Positions 24,665 through 39,230 of a stretch of DNA of 64,000 nt are shown in pieces. The notes under the pieces are model-generated. The model worked only from the letters and a program-made list of their open reading frames with translations, did no database searches and was not told where the DNA came from. The position numbers and the translations under genes were made by a program. Position 1 is the stretch's first letter, and the number at the start of each line of letters is the position of its first letter. The DNA is taken from the NCBI GenBank assembly GCA_025642065.1, contig JAODUP010000014.1:186001-250000 (forward strand), in the 5' to 3' direction. Source of the DNA: Paralvinella palmiformis. Lineage: Eukaryota; Annelida; Polychaeta; Terebellida; Alvinellidae.

Positions 24665-27350
24665 GATTACAAAGATTACCGATTACAAAGAATAATAAAC
24701 ATTGGAAATCATGTCAAAGCATTATTATTATTATTAAACAAGTACTCGGTCTCAGTAAAATTTCTCATTTTACGAAGATATTGTGTGCACTAAATATTAA
24801 GAAACAGGTTGTTCTAAGTTGTCCACTCTCCTACAAGAACCCTCTGTTCAGCTTTACACACCAACTGTATACAAGACGGCTGAATTATACCAAGTGTCAT
24901 CAAATGACAACTAAAAAATTAACTGGTTCTTCTAAATCTGTGATGAATTTAGAATACATTGTCATGCTCACATCATGTACGCGTTTCTGACATTACGAAT
25001 ATATAATTGCGATATATGAAATAGATTAATTAATAAAATAGATAAGTAAACATAACATCAGCGTTCCCAGTCCGACCCGCTGTTGGTACTCGGACTCGTG
25101 TAGCAGTTAGCCGCCGACTACTCTTTTTGATGGGGGGGGGGGATCGTCAAATGACACAGCCTAACGACGACGACAGCGGCCGAAAGAGATAGGCCTCGGC
25201 CACGAAATATCGAAGATGTTTTCATTTCGTTTCATTGTCGGCGTAAATACGATAGATGGTAAAGCTCGCCGTTCAGCTATTGTCCGAAGTGTCGTCGCTA
25301 AGTGGCTCTCGGTGTAAGACAAGATGGCTGACGCGTCGCATCGGTTAACAACAACATCTGTTTTATCGGGACGGCCAACAACCGGTAACTGTATACCCCA
25401 TAGACGGCCATGAAAGGATAATTGTCGTTGATTGGTGACAGACAGACCGACGATGGCTCTGCGGAGGCGGCACAAAACTGTGTCCGGCTTAAAACGAAGA
25501 TGCGCCGCTCTCGAAAGCGGTCCACATTTCGGAAAACGTTTCCACGTCAGACGATACTCCCTTCCCCGAGGCCGTACTTCGTACGTTTCGCGTTTCGTCC
25601 GCGTTTTAAATTGGGATAACGCATCCCAATCGTTTTCGTTTTCAAGCTTTCGCTTCTTTGTTCCCGGAGTAAAGACAACGGCTAGGTGCTAATGAAAACA
25701 CATCAGTCGCTTCATCGCCGGCCTCAATACGGCGAATCTCAGCGGGGGTGACCGACGCCCTTCACTCGACCCAGCAACATATGCTCGCTAGGAGCCAGAC
25801 GGTTGCGCGGCGACTAACGCGGCAAAAGAGAAATTAGATTACCGTCGCGGCGTAGGGGGCGTTCGCAACCGAGTTGGGAACCATTGATTTTATTAGCGCT
25901 TCGAGATAAAGGCGGAACGATTTTGGTTAAACCACTGCTATAGTTATCCGGTCGATCGGTTTGCTCGTGACGTTCATCGGCCGCTAGGTGGCGTAGTCTT
26001 CTCCGTAGGCTCGGCTCGCCCCCAAACCGCACGACGAGGCGCGCGTTGTCGTCAATCAAAGAAGGACCACCGTAGGCGGCTAACACATGCTCGACAGTTC
26101 CCCGTCGTCGGCCCGCCTCGCCCCTTTGTCCACGCTCGGGGTGACGACGACATTCCCCAGTTGGCTCGAGCGAGCGCCGTATACGAGACCACGAGACGGT
26201 GGCGTTGTCTTTCAAAGGACAACAAAAGACCGTTACTTAAAGGGCTCTCTGCGCCGCGATAATTACGCTCGAAGGACGCGTAATTTAAGGCGGAGCCGAC
26301 CGCGTGTATATATATAACGCCCATTGTGACTAAATATGAGAAGTCACACGATGGTGAAACGCGGAACTGGCGAACTGCAATAAAAGGGCCGTACATTCAG
26401 CGTGACGGCCTCACTGGAGGCAATTCTGACGGTGACGCGCTGAGACTACTCATAAACCGGTTAATTAAAATTCGATCGTCGGGAAAAAAACGTAAATAGT
26501 TGGTTACGGCTTACGGAAGGATGCCATTGTCAATAATGTACGTTGTTTAGCTGATAAGTTTGTGCTACAGCTGTTAACTGTAGTGGGTGGATGGGGGGGG
26601 GGGTGGCTGTAACGAAACCATTAACAATCCCCGGTAGCTATTGAGGAACTTAACAGACAATTTTGCTTAATTAATTATGCTGGCGATCAATCAGCAAAAC
26701 TGGCCACGATTCAACGATTCAGTTTTGTTTGAACAAAGCGGCACTGTACAATCCTGTTGTGCTTTTACCCGGAATATTACCCCGTCGTCGCCGATTTCGA
26801 GATGACAGGCCGCAGATATCAATAGTCGGCCGAATTTTATCTAAACAGCGGCCCCTGGCGCGTGTTTTTCTCTCCCGGTCTATTATAGCCGACACTGTTC
26901 ACCTTTAGCCATCGCCTCAGCTAACGCCACATTGAGAACAATTCAATTATCAACTGATCGTTTTTAAGGTTTGCTCTAGCGGCTGAAGTGTTTACGCAGC
27001 GACTGATGCCCCACAGTCAGTTGTCCGACAGTGCCTTGATGCCGAAAAGCGCAGGTTTTATCTGACAATCTGATTTCGTTGTGTCTCGCGGCTTTTGCTC
27101 GTTTTCGAGGCCCACATTGTGCAATTGTAAACGAACGTTTGCCGCAGACGAGCACTCGTCGAACTAGTTCGGCGTCTTTTGGTTTTAATTTTTTTTTTAT
27201 TTGAGCTTTTTTCGCTACGGAAACACCAATACAGGAAGCGCGTATGATGAATGGTTTTGAAGCGCGTAGTTTACAAGAACATCACTTACAAGATACGTCA
27301 TCTATTTGGATCAATAATTGCTGTGCATCAGGCGTTTTCTCGTTTAAAGT

Positions 27351-27352
<2 letters not shown>

Positions 27353-27408
<56 letters not shown>

Positions 27409-27447
27409 TTACATTACATATAAATATATTTCGACACACACGCGCGC

Positions 27448-27492
<45 letters not shown>

Positions 27493-27512
27493 CATACATA
27501 CATACATACATA
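27353..27512. repeat. Compound TA and CACG/CATA microsatellite
   Basis: (TA)n at 27353-27404, a short spacer, then CGCG, CACG and CATA units to 27512. Confidence 0.9.
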
Positions 27513-28940
27513 CACAACATACGTGTTTAATACTGATGATTTCTCTTTCGTACCGACGTAAAAGCTGACAAATCTTGGCAGATTGTTGACATGTTAGTCG
27601 TCGCAGATATTGTTTGTCGTAGACCTTTATTAACATAACGATAGCGCGAATCGTTAATGATTAGAATCATCATCGTCATGATAGATGTTTGAATGATAGC
27701 GATAAATGATAACAGAAGGTAAAAAACCTCTTTTGTGGAGGGTGGCATATGAACAAAGAAACGACTAACACGCAAAAACTAAACAGTATCAGACTGAAAA
27801 GTTTTTTTTTTAAATGGAGAGATAAAAAACACGGACACAAAACAGCCGCTGCTACACCGGCGACAAAATGTAGTGTAAAAAGGCTTTTGATAATAATTAT
27901 CAACCCCTCCATCCACCCCCCTCCCCCCGCCCCGATAGAGCTCACAACTTAGTGAAAGTCTCTAGATTAAAGTTAAGGATGAGCTATTATCAATCAGATG
28001 GACGGTGCTGCTGTCATCGCGATGAACGACGACGGCGGCACGATATCGTCTGCCAATTGAATCGATTGTTAATTATGAATTGACTCGAACTATCTATCCG
28101 TCGTCTGAAGATGTCCAAGTCACGTGACGGGTGAGTAGTAGTCAGCTGACTGTTGACCTAGATATAGTGGTGGGGGGTGGTGGACAATGGCTATTTATAA
28201 TTAGTGAGCTAGTGTCGTGCTCTATGTGAAGAGAGACGTCAGATTACGGGTCAGCGGGTCACCTGTCACTGTCCTGGTTATTATAATGAACACTGGACAG
28301 TACTGTGATGGGAGAGAGATGACCAGTACTTAAGTCGATTGTGGACATAGGGACGAGATGGTGAGTTGACACAGTATGACAACATGGAGTGATACGGGGC
28401 TGGTGGGGAGGCGGGTGCCGTCAACGCGCGCACGTGTGTGCGCACGTGCGCGTGCGCGTGCGTGCGTGCGTGTTAAACAATGTGTGAAAAGGCACCGGGG
28501 AAAAGAATCGCGAATCAAGAATGATTCATCAGGGAACTACTTCCATGGAAGCAATAGTTCATGCTGAGACGTGGACTGGCTCACCCCTCTGTCTGTGTGT
28601 CTGTCTATCTGTCTGTTTATCTGTCTCGCCTGTCTCTCTATGTTTATGTACGTCTGTTTCTGTTAGTAATTACGTAATGATTACGTTGATCTTTATCGCT
28701 TTATGCCTGTACATCTGTAGACTAATTTGTTTACACGTTAACACATATTTATTGTAAGAGGCTTCACTTTGTGGAGAACAGATTATTGAAGGAAGTGTCG
28801 TGTTTTGAAGTGTGAAACATTTCACGTACCTCAGATATTTCCGTCTTTACTGTATATTAAAACTAATCACGATGTGAGCACCTTATTAAATATAAATATT
28901 ATTGATAGCATCACCATTATTATCGTCATCACCATCATGG

Positions 28941-29006
<66 letters not shown>

Positions 29007-30650
29007 TGTGTGTGCGTCAGTGTGTGTGCGTCAATGTGTGGCAATAACACTTAGTTAGAGAGCTTGATAACGGCGAGCCAGTTGCTCACCAACGCTAATC
29101 TACGCGAGAGGGCGCTGAAGTAGCGCTGTGTGATGGCAGTACCGTCCATTAAACAACACCGGGAATAAAGTGGCTAATTGATGGTGGACACTGTCCACAC
29201 TGTAGGTGGCGACCTCTAGGTGGCCGCCACGACCGGCGTCACGACGCTATCATTGTCATGTTACCATCCATAATCGGCCGGTGAACGGAGTCTAAGAGCT
29301 TTGTTTGTCCAAGCCTCCAGCCAACACACACACACACATGAACACGCGGACACGCGCGCTCCGAGATACGCCGCTGCGGTGACGTCTTATAAAAAACCGA
29401 CATGTTCATAATAGGCCAGAGCCCCGGGTCACTGTGGGTTCGATTTTTTGGCTGGCAGCCGGCAATAGAGCACGGTAGCTGACACCTGACCCTAAGGTGA
29501 ACGTCTGGTGTGCGCGCGTAATAGTGCATAATGGCCGGGATTGTCGCGACAATGGCCAACGCTCGGCTCACGGGCGGCGGGAGGCGTCGTGTCTCGGGTC
29601 GGGAACTAGCCCGATGCGATCCCCCGGTCTCCGGACAGGCCGCGAGCGGGCCGGCGAGATGTCGGACAGGTGGCGCCGTCTATAATGCGGAACGTCCGCG
29701 CAGCCAGCCATTAATTACACTCGGAGGTGGCACGGTCATTGTCGGCGAATTAAAGTCACCCCCAAACGAACATTACTCGCCGCTGACCGCTCGACGGAAC
29801 ATTTCAATATGCGATTTTTATTAGACAGCCACCGAACAATGGCCGACCACTTGTAATTGGCACGGCGAAGGCCGTCTCCCCGCACTCGGACCGCGTTGCA
29901 GTGGTCGTCGGCGCGATTTGCCGCCTTACTGGCGAAATGGACTTCACAGAGCATTTGAGGAAATGTATTTTCCGATTCACTTGTAATCTAATAAATGTCG
30001 GAGGCGTCAAAAACGAACACAGTCGTTAGTCAGCCGGAAGACGTGCTGCGATCCTTGTTGTGACGCATTAAAAAAAATATCCTCTTGGGTTATGTTCGCT
30101 CTGTCAATGGATGATGATGATGATGGGGTTGGTGATTATGATGATGATGATGATGATGATGATAATAATGATGATTCATAACTGTAATAAGTGTGAAATT
30201 CAATAGTACAATAGTAAACATTTATCTTGTGTTTTACATAAAAATTATCATATTTAAAAGTTCCTACATAATTGGACTGACCACAAGAAGAAGAACTGTC
30301 ACGTTCTTTTGATGACCAGTCTGTAATATTAATAATTTCCGGCGGCTATCCAGGTACGAGATGATTAAAAGCGGGAACTGTGCTGAATAAAGTCGGCCAT
30401 TACACTGACGTCAGAACGGGGGGGGGAGTAGGCTGACATGACGGAGATTCCGGACAGTGAAGACATCAATGTGGCTGTCAGATGAACAGATGAGTAGACG
30501 ACGTGTGCAATGTCGAGTTTCGAAAGTTGGCAGTACCTTGCATGCCTTTGTAGACGTTGCTAACGTGGACCAGCGTTTCGCAATTTCGTGGAATATGACT
30601 CCAAACATTCCCGATGTTGTTAAAGGTGGTAAGTCCAATCTTACACTGTA

Positions 30651-30780
<130 letters not shown>

Positions 30781-30928
30781 CTATGCGTGTCTTATTTTAT
30801 TCTGCCTCCACGAAGTGGATAAAAGACACGGTAAAATTATGTACATACTGAGAAGCAACATTACATGTAAAAACAGCAGCAAACATTATATATGGTGGAC
30901 TAAATTACATGCAGAACAACGCACAATA

Positions 30929-31076
30929 GGATGATGTTTTACGGCCACCTTTGTGCACATGGTAGGCTAAATGGGCCGAGCGACCTCCAAAGATGATGAA
31001 GCGAAGTCAAAGATTCGAACACGAGTAGTAGTAAATCTGTGATCCAACAGGTTACTGCTAGACAACGGATGCGCCC
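30929..31076 (-). mobile_element. SINE copy 5 with internal deletion
   Basis: Minus-strand member of the tRNA-headed family. The head (GCGCATCCGTTGTCTAGCAG) and the body ending GTGGCCGTAAAACATC are present. The link between the B-box and TTTGACTTCGC is shorter by about 30 bp than in the full copies. Confidence 0.8.
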
Positions 31077-31110
31077 TCCGCACAATTGTGATTAAGAGAT
31101 AACTAAATAA

Positions 31111-31186
<76 letters not shown>

Positions 31187-31459
31187 GAGAGTAAAGGTAG
31201 CTGATGCTACAATAATGTATGTTCTAGTATAAGTCAGCTTGTACTTCTTAACCCGTCATCCATTTTTTTAATAATAGTCAAAGCACCGTCCGTATAATGA
31301 CGAAGGTTCACAGAACCACTCATTAATTACAATCGGATGACACGGCAGCCAATGTTAACGAATTAAAGACACAGTAGGCACTCCCAAATGAACATGATCT
31401 ATTCGCACAGTCTCGTTAATAGACATCCGCGTGGTTGTTTTGAATTGGACACAGAGAGC

Positions 31460-31511
<52 letters not shown>

Positions 31512-31655
31512 ATTTGTCATGCATTGTATATAGAATCAAGGTCAATGGAAAGGAAAGTGGGATTATTAATCCCTGAGTAGATTAGAGTAATTTAGACATC
31601 TCATTCTATACTCGGCCAGCCCGGAGAGAAATAACCCCCATCAAAGATACGACCC

Positions 31656-31687
<32 letters not shown>

Positions 31688-32094
31688 ATTCCTATTGTTG
31701 ATGGAACTAACTAACGAACTTTGTCAAATACTCGTTACTACTACCATCACTTGTCCTCCTCCTCCTACTACTATTACTACCACAACAACAACAACAATTA
31801 CTACTACTACTACTACCTCTACTACTACTACTACTACTACTATTACTACTATTACTATTAATTATTTCTTATTTTTGTTACTATTATTATTAATAGTAGT
31901 AGTAGTAGTAGTAGCAATGATAGTAATAAAAATAACAGTACCAGCAGAAATACTACTACTACTACTACCAATACTAATACTACTACTAATAATAATAATT
32001 ATTATTAGTATTATTATTATAACCGTGTCACTGAAAGTACTCTTTTTAATCATCTGAAATATGGAGAAGTTAACTCTCTCTCTCTCTCTCTCTC

Positions 32095-32151
<57 letters not shown>

Positions 32152-34553
32152 AATATTCTTTACATGATTTATTTGGAGCTGAAAATTATGCGAAGACACT
32201 TCGGAAATGCTTTACATCCATACATTGGTATATATGGTATGTGCATATTGAGTAATAGGAACAAAATACAGAAATTACTTCAACAAAACTTAAAGTATTT
32301 TACTATGTGTTATCTTTATAAAGTTTATTATAAAATCTAATGCCTACTGTAGATCTAGGCAAAATGTTTATCTTTATAACATGGCTACGTTCTCCTTCAA
32401 CAACAAACTTCCATTAAACTGCAAACTGCAAAGTAGCTTCGTTCTATCAACCGCAGTGAGAAAAGTGTGTTTTATTAATTAAAATAAAAATATAAAAATA
32501 TTGACGCAACGTTTTTGGAGGAACACAGTATTTACAACAAACACAGTTGCTGTGATTGAAAGTAAACATTGCACGTTCGTGGTGAGATTTATGAAATTCG
32601 ACAAAATACAAAAAGGCGACTTCAATGCACAAACTAAAACAATCTAAGATCGGCCATCAAGTCGTCTAAATGCTTGATTTAATAACATAATGACATATCA
32701 CAACAGGGGGTTATGTCAGTCGACAGAACCGGCCGGAGGTCGTTGTCCAGATTCGTTCGGTTATGATTTAATTTTTGATCTATGGCTAATATTTCGAATA
32801 CGACAATGGCGGCGGATGTGACATTTATACAAATTGCTCGATTTCTGGTGCGCGTGCGCGTTCGTCCACTCGACGCGACCAGCCACCGAGCCTCGTCTGG
32901 TGACATTATTTAATGAAGTTGCCATTACGACTGACAACGAGGGCGTGAACGTTTTCACGACACATTAATGCTAACAATAAGTATCGTATAACCCCGGGGC
33001 GTTGTCCGTATTCAGCAAGGTGCCCCTGCTGCTGGCGGGTGACCTTTTTTTGTGGCCAGCCTCAGCCAGCCCAGCCTGCGTTTCTCTTTCCTAGCGGTTA
33101 TGACGTATTGCGTCCGTCCCACCTCGCTCGGTTGTGACACGATTGGCCGGCCACTGGCCACCTCCGACCTTCAACCAAATGTTATTTTAATTCTCGCTGC
33201 AGGAGACCATTCCACGGCAGAAATGTTAGACGAAGATGGCGACCATGAGCGATAATTTGGTTTTCCATTCTTCCTAGAGGCCGTTATCTGATGCTTGGCA
33301 GCGACCTCGCGTTAGCCGTCGCTTCTTCGGACGTATCCTATTCAACGGCCAAGAAATACTCAGGCGCCTTTTTTCACTTTCACGTTCTCCGAGTTCCAGA
33401 GCGAGCATCTGTCAGTTTGAGGAACGCGGGTCTGGTGGACGGGAACGAGAAGGGCGCACCGAAGGCATCCGAAGTAAATTTGAAATATGTAACTGAAAAT
33501 CGGCCACTGAGAGACTCCATTCGCTGCCCGAAAATTAGTAACCCGATAGCGAGCTAATGCGAAGAAAACGTTGATATTGGTGGTAACTTCAACCGACCAA
33601 ATGGATGTCGGGATATTGTATTGTGGGTCGACATATTGACACTTGACAACTCCTACTCCGCTGCGTTGATTGACGTATTGTATTCGAATATGCGAATTAG
33701 CTCGTTTGGTTCAACGATTTACACGATTCTGGACGCCTCAGTCGTTCGAATACTAAGACGGTAAACGGTCGATTCGTATAGTTGACGTATGTCCAAGAGA
33801 AACACTATACTTTTTGGTATTCGTGTGCCGATTAAAGTCGTTAGCGTCGTCGTCTCCCAGATCCAAGGAGCCCTTCGGTGGCTGGTTTTCGGAACGATCG
33901 TTAATTAACCAATCGACGAAGCTCGGACGGGGCGAATCAGCGCGCGCGATCTAATTATGGCCAACACCAGGAAACGACTTCGACGAACTGTGGACGTTTA
34001 AAAAGCGCGTGATGAAATTATTAAATACGAGTATAATGACGTTATGTCGGGTTATGGCGTCATGCGGCGAGCGAAGAAGACACCCTGAAAGCTTCTCGGA
34101 AAGGCCGAGACGGGGGGCCGGCGTAAAAGAAAATCTGACACTGGCCAATTAATACGAGGCTTCGGGGAGCGAAACCCGGTCGTCCTGACGGCTCCATCTG
34201 TTAATTAGTAAGTTGCTCGTGTTATCGGTTAATTAGAGAAGAATCGTAACGTGGGCTATCGGATTCAAGATGGCATTGTTAGGGAGATGACAAGATAATA
34301 AAGATATTACTCGTTAGGCAGAAGGATCGTCTCAAACCAACAGTTACGTCACTCGATATGAGCAAGTCCATAATAAATCATTGGTCGTATGTCTTGTTGT
34401 TGTTGTTGTTGTTGGGAGGGCGGATGGGGGGGGGGGTAGGGATTCGAGCGGGCGAACGGGTGGGGGGGATTTGTCTTCTTTTGCAAGCCGAAGAAAATAT
34501 AAATTAGACAATAAATAGATAATAAGAGGCATAATCTCTTTTTTCATCCGATG
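31077..34553. other. Non-coding DNA, microsatellites then CpG-richer sequence
   Basis: No gene recognised. The left half is dominated by simple repeats: TA at 31113-31167 with a GA tail, TA at 31462-31508 and 31658-31683, ACT/ATT trinucleotides at 31740-32030, CT then TA at 32072-32148. From about 32640 to 34500 the DNA is CpG-richer with TTAATTA-type words, like the DNA around Gsx. Open frames here lack domains. Confidence 0.4.
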
Positions 34554-34733
34554 AAGATGATGATTGGATGTTTTACGGCCACTTTTATTATCCGACGATA
34601 GGCTAAATGGGTCGACTGATCTACAATGGTGATGAAGCGAAGTCAAAGATGAAACACCCTTCAGATATGCCCACGCGTATAGAGGGTGGTAGCGATCTGT
34701 AGTTCAACACGCTACCGCTAGACCACGGAGCCC
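34554..34733 (-). mobile_element. SINE copy 6, full length
   Basis: Minus-strand copy: head GGCTCCGTGGTCTAGCGGTA, link GGGTGTTTCATCTTTGACTT, diverged GGTCGCT segment, end AAAGTGGCCGTAAAACATCC with an ATC-rich tail. Near the head-side end lies a run of C. Confidence 0.85.
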
Positions 34734-35811
34734 CCCCACCCCCGACTACGAAACATAACCATCTAGCAACGCCACCTGTGATATAAATGCATAACAAATA
34801 AAGTTATACAATATTCCAAGCTATCTATAAATGTTACTTTTTTCTTATTAAACATTTTACAGCTAAAAAAACTATATTCCATTTTTAACCGACTAAATGC
34901 ATTTCACAGATTCCAAGTTTAGACAACGGAAACGTCATATCCAAGTATAACTTCGACAGCTTGCACTTAACCAAACTTCTCCCAACTTTGTCATAATGGC
35001 TGTTCAACGTGAGGCACCACTCAAACATCAATTCCCGCACTTTGTTATGGGCGGGGGAGGTAAATTTGAGGTGGCATGATGTGTGATTTCTGTTGTGATT
35101 TATTCTTGCTGTTAATGATTCCCAGCTTTCGTTTAGTTGTTCGTATAGAACGATCAGAGAGAAAGTAGACGGGAGTTACCTAACGGCGATGGTTGAAAGG
35201 GGCAGGCCTTCAGAAAGAAGAGCCATTTAAATATGTGTACATTGTGCTTAAATGGCGAGAACAAATGGGATTTGTTTACAGTTGCCGTCCGTTTTATAAT
35301 CTGGAGACATAAGAGGAATTTATTTTTTAGAGAACTACTTTACATAAGTAATGTGACGCGATTGAAATCAATCACCTACGTTAAGCTTTTGATATACATA
35401 AAACATTTGTCTAGAATCCGGGGCTGAAGGATCAGGGGCCATTCCATCAAAATATTTGCAATTTATAGAAACTGGGTTTAATTTCTTTATATACAGGGAT
35501 AGTTTGATCCCAATCTACCAAACTCGTTGATATTTATATATCAAACTGGCACCATAAAGCGGAATAAAAAAATGTACGTAAGTTTTGAGACAATCTGCCT
35601 AATAGTGTAGCATGATAATATAATAATAGTATTAAAATTTAGTAATGAGTGGTGCTCCATTGGTATGCCTCATGTTTATGGTATATAAGGCTGATACCAG
35701 AGTTTAAATCGTGACCAGTGGAAATGTTCTGTGAGCTTTAAAACAGGTCAACTGTAAACTCCGGCGCCTTGGAAAAGTCGAATAAATTATCTTTTGTTGT
35801 CGATGCGTTGC
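34734..35811. other. Intergenic stretch, no gene seen
   Basis: AT-rich sequence without recognisable coding, RNA or mobile features. The open frame at 35233-35427 has no known domain. Confidence 0.3.
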
Positions 35812-35813
35812 TA

Positions 35814-36422
35814 AGCTCACTCACTCACTCACTCACTCACTCACTCACTCACTCACTCACTCACTCACTCACTCACTCACTCACTCACTCACTCACTCAC
35901 TCACTCACTCACTCACTCACTCACTCACTCACTCACTCACTCACTCACTCACTCACTCACTCACTCACCACCTACCACCACTCACCACTCACTCACCACT
36001 CACCACTCACCACCACTCACTCACCACTCACCATTCCTACCACCACTCACTCACTCACTCACTCACTCACTCATCTCACCACTCACCACCACTCACTCAC
36101 CACTCACCACTCACTCACCACCACTCACTCACCACTCACCACCACTCACTCACCACCACTCACTCACTCACTCACCACCACCACCACTCACTCACTCACC
36201 ACCACCACTCACCACCACCACTCACTCACTCACTCACTCACTCACTCACTCACTCACTCACTCACTCACTCACTCACTCACTCACTCACTCACTCACTCA
36301 CTCACTCACTCACTCACTCACTCACCACTCACTCACTCACTCACTCACTCACTCACTCACTCACTCACTCACTCACTCACTCACTCACTCACTCACTCAC
36401 TCACTCACTCACTCACTCACCC
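35814..36422. repeat. 610-bp CACT tetranucleotide array
   Basis: About 150 units of the tetramer CACT. The two ends are nearly pure. The middle (35967-36220) is interspersed with CAC insertions and a few variants, suggesting two homogenised blocks flanking an older core. The long LTHS open frame over it is an artefact of the repeat. Confidence 0.95.
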
Positions 36423-36654
36423 ATCCAATCAATCATATTTAGTATTCGAGTAATAATGCAATAAAAACCTAAACGCGTTAAGCACCAACACCATCCTGCC
36501 ATCAAAATACAATTTTCCTCTATGATAACAACTGGTTAGGTCTCCATATAAAACATTACTTACAAATGGCTAATATATGTTGCTAGACTTAGCATGCAAG
36601 GTGGTTTTGATATTTGTTTCCGCCAGAAAGGTGGGAGCTTTGACTCATACAGGT

Positions 36655-37800
36655 AACATAATAATAATAATATACAAATTTTATATAGCGCCCTATATAA
36701 CCTGTAAGAAGGTTACTCTAAGGCGCTTGACAATAAATAATTATATGGATGTAACAGATTTACATCTTTAAAAAATATATAATTCTTTCTAGCCAGATAC
36801 ATAATATATTCAGATAGGAAAAGCTGAAACAAAAAGATCCGTTTTTATCTTCTTTTTGAAGGTATCAAGGGTGTTGCACTTTTTGATGGTTACTAGACTC
36901 AGACCGTAGAGACCTTGTCGGCTGATACGGTACGACAAGTTCCTCTAAGTACTGAGGGGCTGTCCCTTGAATTGCCTTAAAAGTGTACACCAAAATCTTG
37001 TACTGTGAACTGTATATAAGGGAGTTCAAGACTGGTGTTATATGTTCTCTTTTATGAGTGCGAGTGACTAACCTGGCAGAAAAATTCTGTATTTTCTGTA
37101 GCCGTGTCATCAGTGTGCTTGGAAGTCCATATAGGAAAGCGTTGCCGTAATCTAGCCGAGAAGTTATCAGGGCGTGTGCTAGTGTTTTGCAAGCATCCAA
37201 TATGATGTACCGCCTGATATGACCAATATTACGAATTTGGTAATAACAGGCTTTGGATATTGCATTTACTTGCCTCTCCATGGTCAGGGATGTATCAAAA
37301 TATACTCCTAAGTTCTTCACTGACGATGCTACAGAAACAGTACGAAGCCGTAATTCCTCAGTCATCCTAACCTGATGTTTTGGGTTAAAGATAATGAGCT
37401 CTGTCTTTTCTTCGTTTAACTTAAGCATGTTTGTACTCATCCAAGTACTGATATCAGCCAAACAAGCTTCCAATTTCTTTGCAACGTCGGACCAAGTTGT
37501 TTTTGAGCATGATCGCCATATAAACCTGGGTATCATCTGCATAACAGTGGTAGAGCAAATTATGTCGGCTACGTATCGCACCAATTGGTTTTGAATACAA
37601 CGGTACTTACGTGGTCCAAGTACCGATCCTTGTGGCACCCCAAAATTCAGGCACTTACCTTCTGATGTCGTCATTCCTATGGCAACAGACTGAGATCTGT
37701 CACACATAAATACTTCCAGTAATCGTCGCCCATATCCGCTTGGCAAATGTTGTTCTATGCGTTTCCTTAAGCGGCCATATTAATCAATCTTAGCGTGCTA
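36655..37800 (-). pseudogene. Frameshifted LINE, reverse transcriptase C-terminal half and 3' tail (CR1/L2-like)
   Basis: Minus-strand reading gives LSDRSQSV-type thumb-palm sequence with the conserved GVPQGSVLGP (near 37650), then a frame break. The catalytic CYADDTQVYMAI is read in another frame at about 37511-37555. The original frame then carries NMLKLNEEKTELIIFNPK, LGVYFDTSLTM, ITSRLDYGNAFLYGLPS and LQKIQNFSARLVTRT. A short deletion removes the usual HWLPV after ITPVLNSL. The 3' tail at 36655-36740 has the GGCGCTATATAA-type motif and ends in ATT repeats, as in many CR1/L2-like elements. The element is 5' truncated near 37800 and cannot encode an active enzyme. Confidence 0.85.
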
Positions 37801-38873
37801 GATAAACTGTAGTATTATCACCGATGGTACTAGGTACCGTTAATGGTCACGATGACCCACACTTCAGCGGCGCACCAATTCTTCTGGATCGGTTTATAAC
37901 ATCTGTTAAATCCTTGTCGCACATCTATCCCCGGATCAATTGTGTGCATTACTGCCAATTTTAGACATATAAAATGCACTTATTCGTCGCAAATTAAATG
38001 GTAAAATTATAACCAAAATAACCCGCAGGTTTGCATTTCGGAATCCTAAATAGTTGAGGTCTATTTCCTTGTTGGGAGATAGGATGAAGACATGTTAGCT
38101 GATTCTAGGATTAACTGTGCGAGCTCTCGGGTTCTCTTATAAATATGATATTTAATTTATTCCGGCAAACATATTTTATGCGAAGAACTTTTTTTTCATT
38201 AGTTAAAAATCCCACCGGCTTCGGGTCATAATGCTCAGAGCCTATTGATAAATCCAACCAGAAAGGTTATTGAAGCATAGACATCCCAATGACAAGTGTC
38301 ACCAAGGTCATTAAATAAAGGAGTACACGAACGTGCCGATTTCTCGTATAAATTTACTGTTACAAACATTTCCTTCGTTTTACGGTAGAAACATCCCACT
38401 TGTTAATTTTACTGTAACAGATTTGTTTTAGTTTTTTACTCTGATTCGCTTTTTTATTTTACTGCAATAAACCTGTTATTTGCGTCAATCTAACAAATTC
38501 TTGCTTATTTCAATCGAACAAACTTCTCGGCTACATCATAAACTGCAGTCGCTCCATTTCAGCAAGCCGCGTTTCCAGCAAGGGGCGTAATAGTGGCGCC
38601 ATCTGGTGAATAACACTGAAAGTACAACGTCCCATTATGACGTTTCGCCCGAGGGGATTTATTTGATTTGTTTAATTTCATGACCCCTAAAACACCATCA
38701 AAACCCCGGAGATAATCAGCAATAATATGCCAGCTATATTGAACAATAACGAAGTGAGATATTTTTGTGTTTAATCTGGGCGCTGGTCATACCTGTGTCA
38801 TGCTGATGGATGTTAACCTGGGATTTGAGCCCAGTGCCGTGAGTCTGAAATATACTGTGCTACCAACTGCCTG
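37801..38873. other. Intergenic stretch, no gene seen
   Basis: AT-rich DNA with no recognisable coding or RNA feature. The 38767-39111 open frame runs through a SINE and is not a gene. Confidence 0.35.
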
Positions 38874-39064
38874 GATGATGAGGATGATTGATGTTTTACG
38901 GCCACTTTTATGCACATGGTCGGCTAAATGGGCCGAGCGACCTCCGAAGGTAATGAGACGAACTCAAAGACGAGACAACCTTCAGATATGCCCACGCCGA
39001 GATTCAAACACGGGTGGTAGTGATCCGTGGTCCAACACGCTACAGCATGACCAAGGAGGCGCTC
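38874..39064 (-). mobile_element. SINE copy 7, full length with exact target-site duplication
   Basis: Minus-strand full copy (head GAGCGCCTCCTTGGTC, link AAGGTTGTCTCGTCTTTGAG, body GGAGGTCGCTCGGCCCATTT, end AAAGTGGCCGTAAAACATC, ATC tail). The 15-bp GCTACCAACTGCCTG occurs exactly at 38859-38873 and 39065-39079 and defines the insertion boundaries. Confidence 0.92.
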
Positions 39065-39230
39065 GCTACCAACTGCCTGAAAAGGCCATATATGATATAG
39101 ACTATGTGTGAGTATGGATGAAAACATTACAGATCATAAAGCATAATATTTACTGAGCAAAACAGGCCACAAAACACTGATACTGGCATTAAGTCACTTT
39201 AATCACATAAGTAGAGTATGCCTTTTTCAA

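Noticed and set aside
35769..36464. 231-codon frame of repeating LTHS/THSL
   Set aside because: It is a translation of the CACT tetranucleotide array, with no unique sequence of note.
38767..39111. 114-codon plus-strand frame
   Set aside because: Most of it runs antisense through the SINE at 38874-39064.
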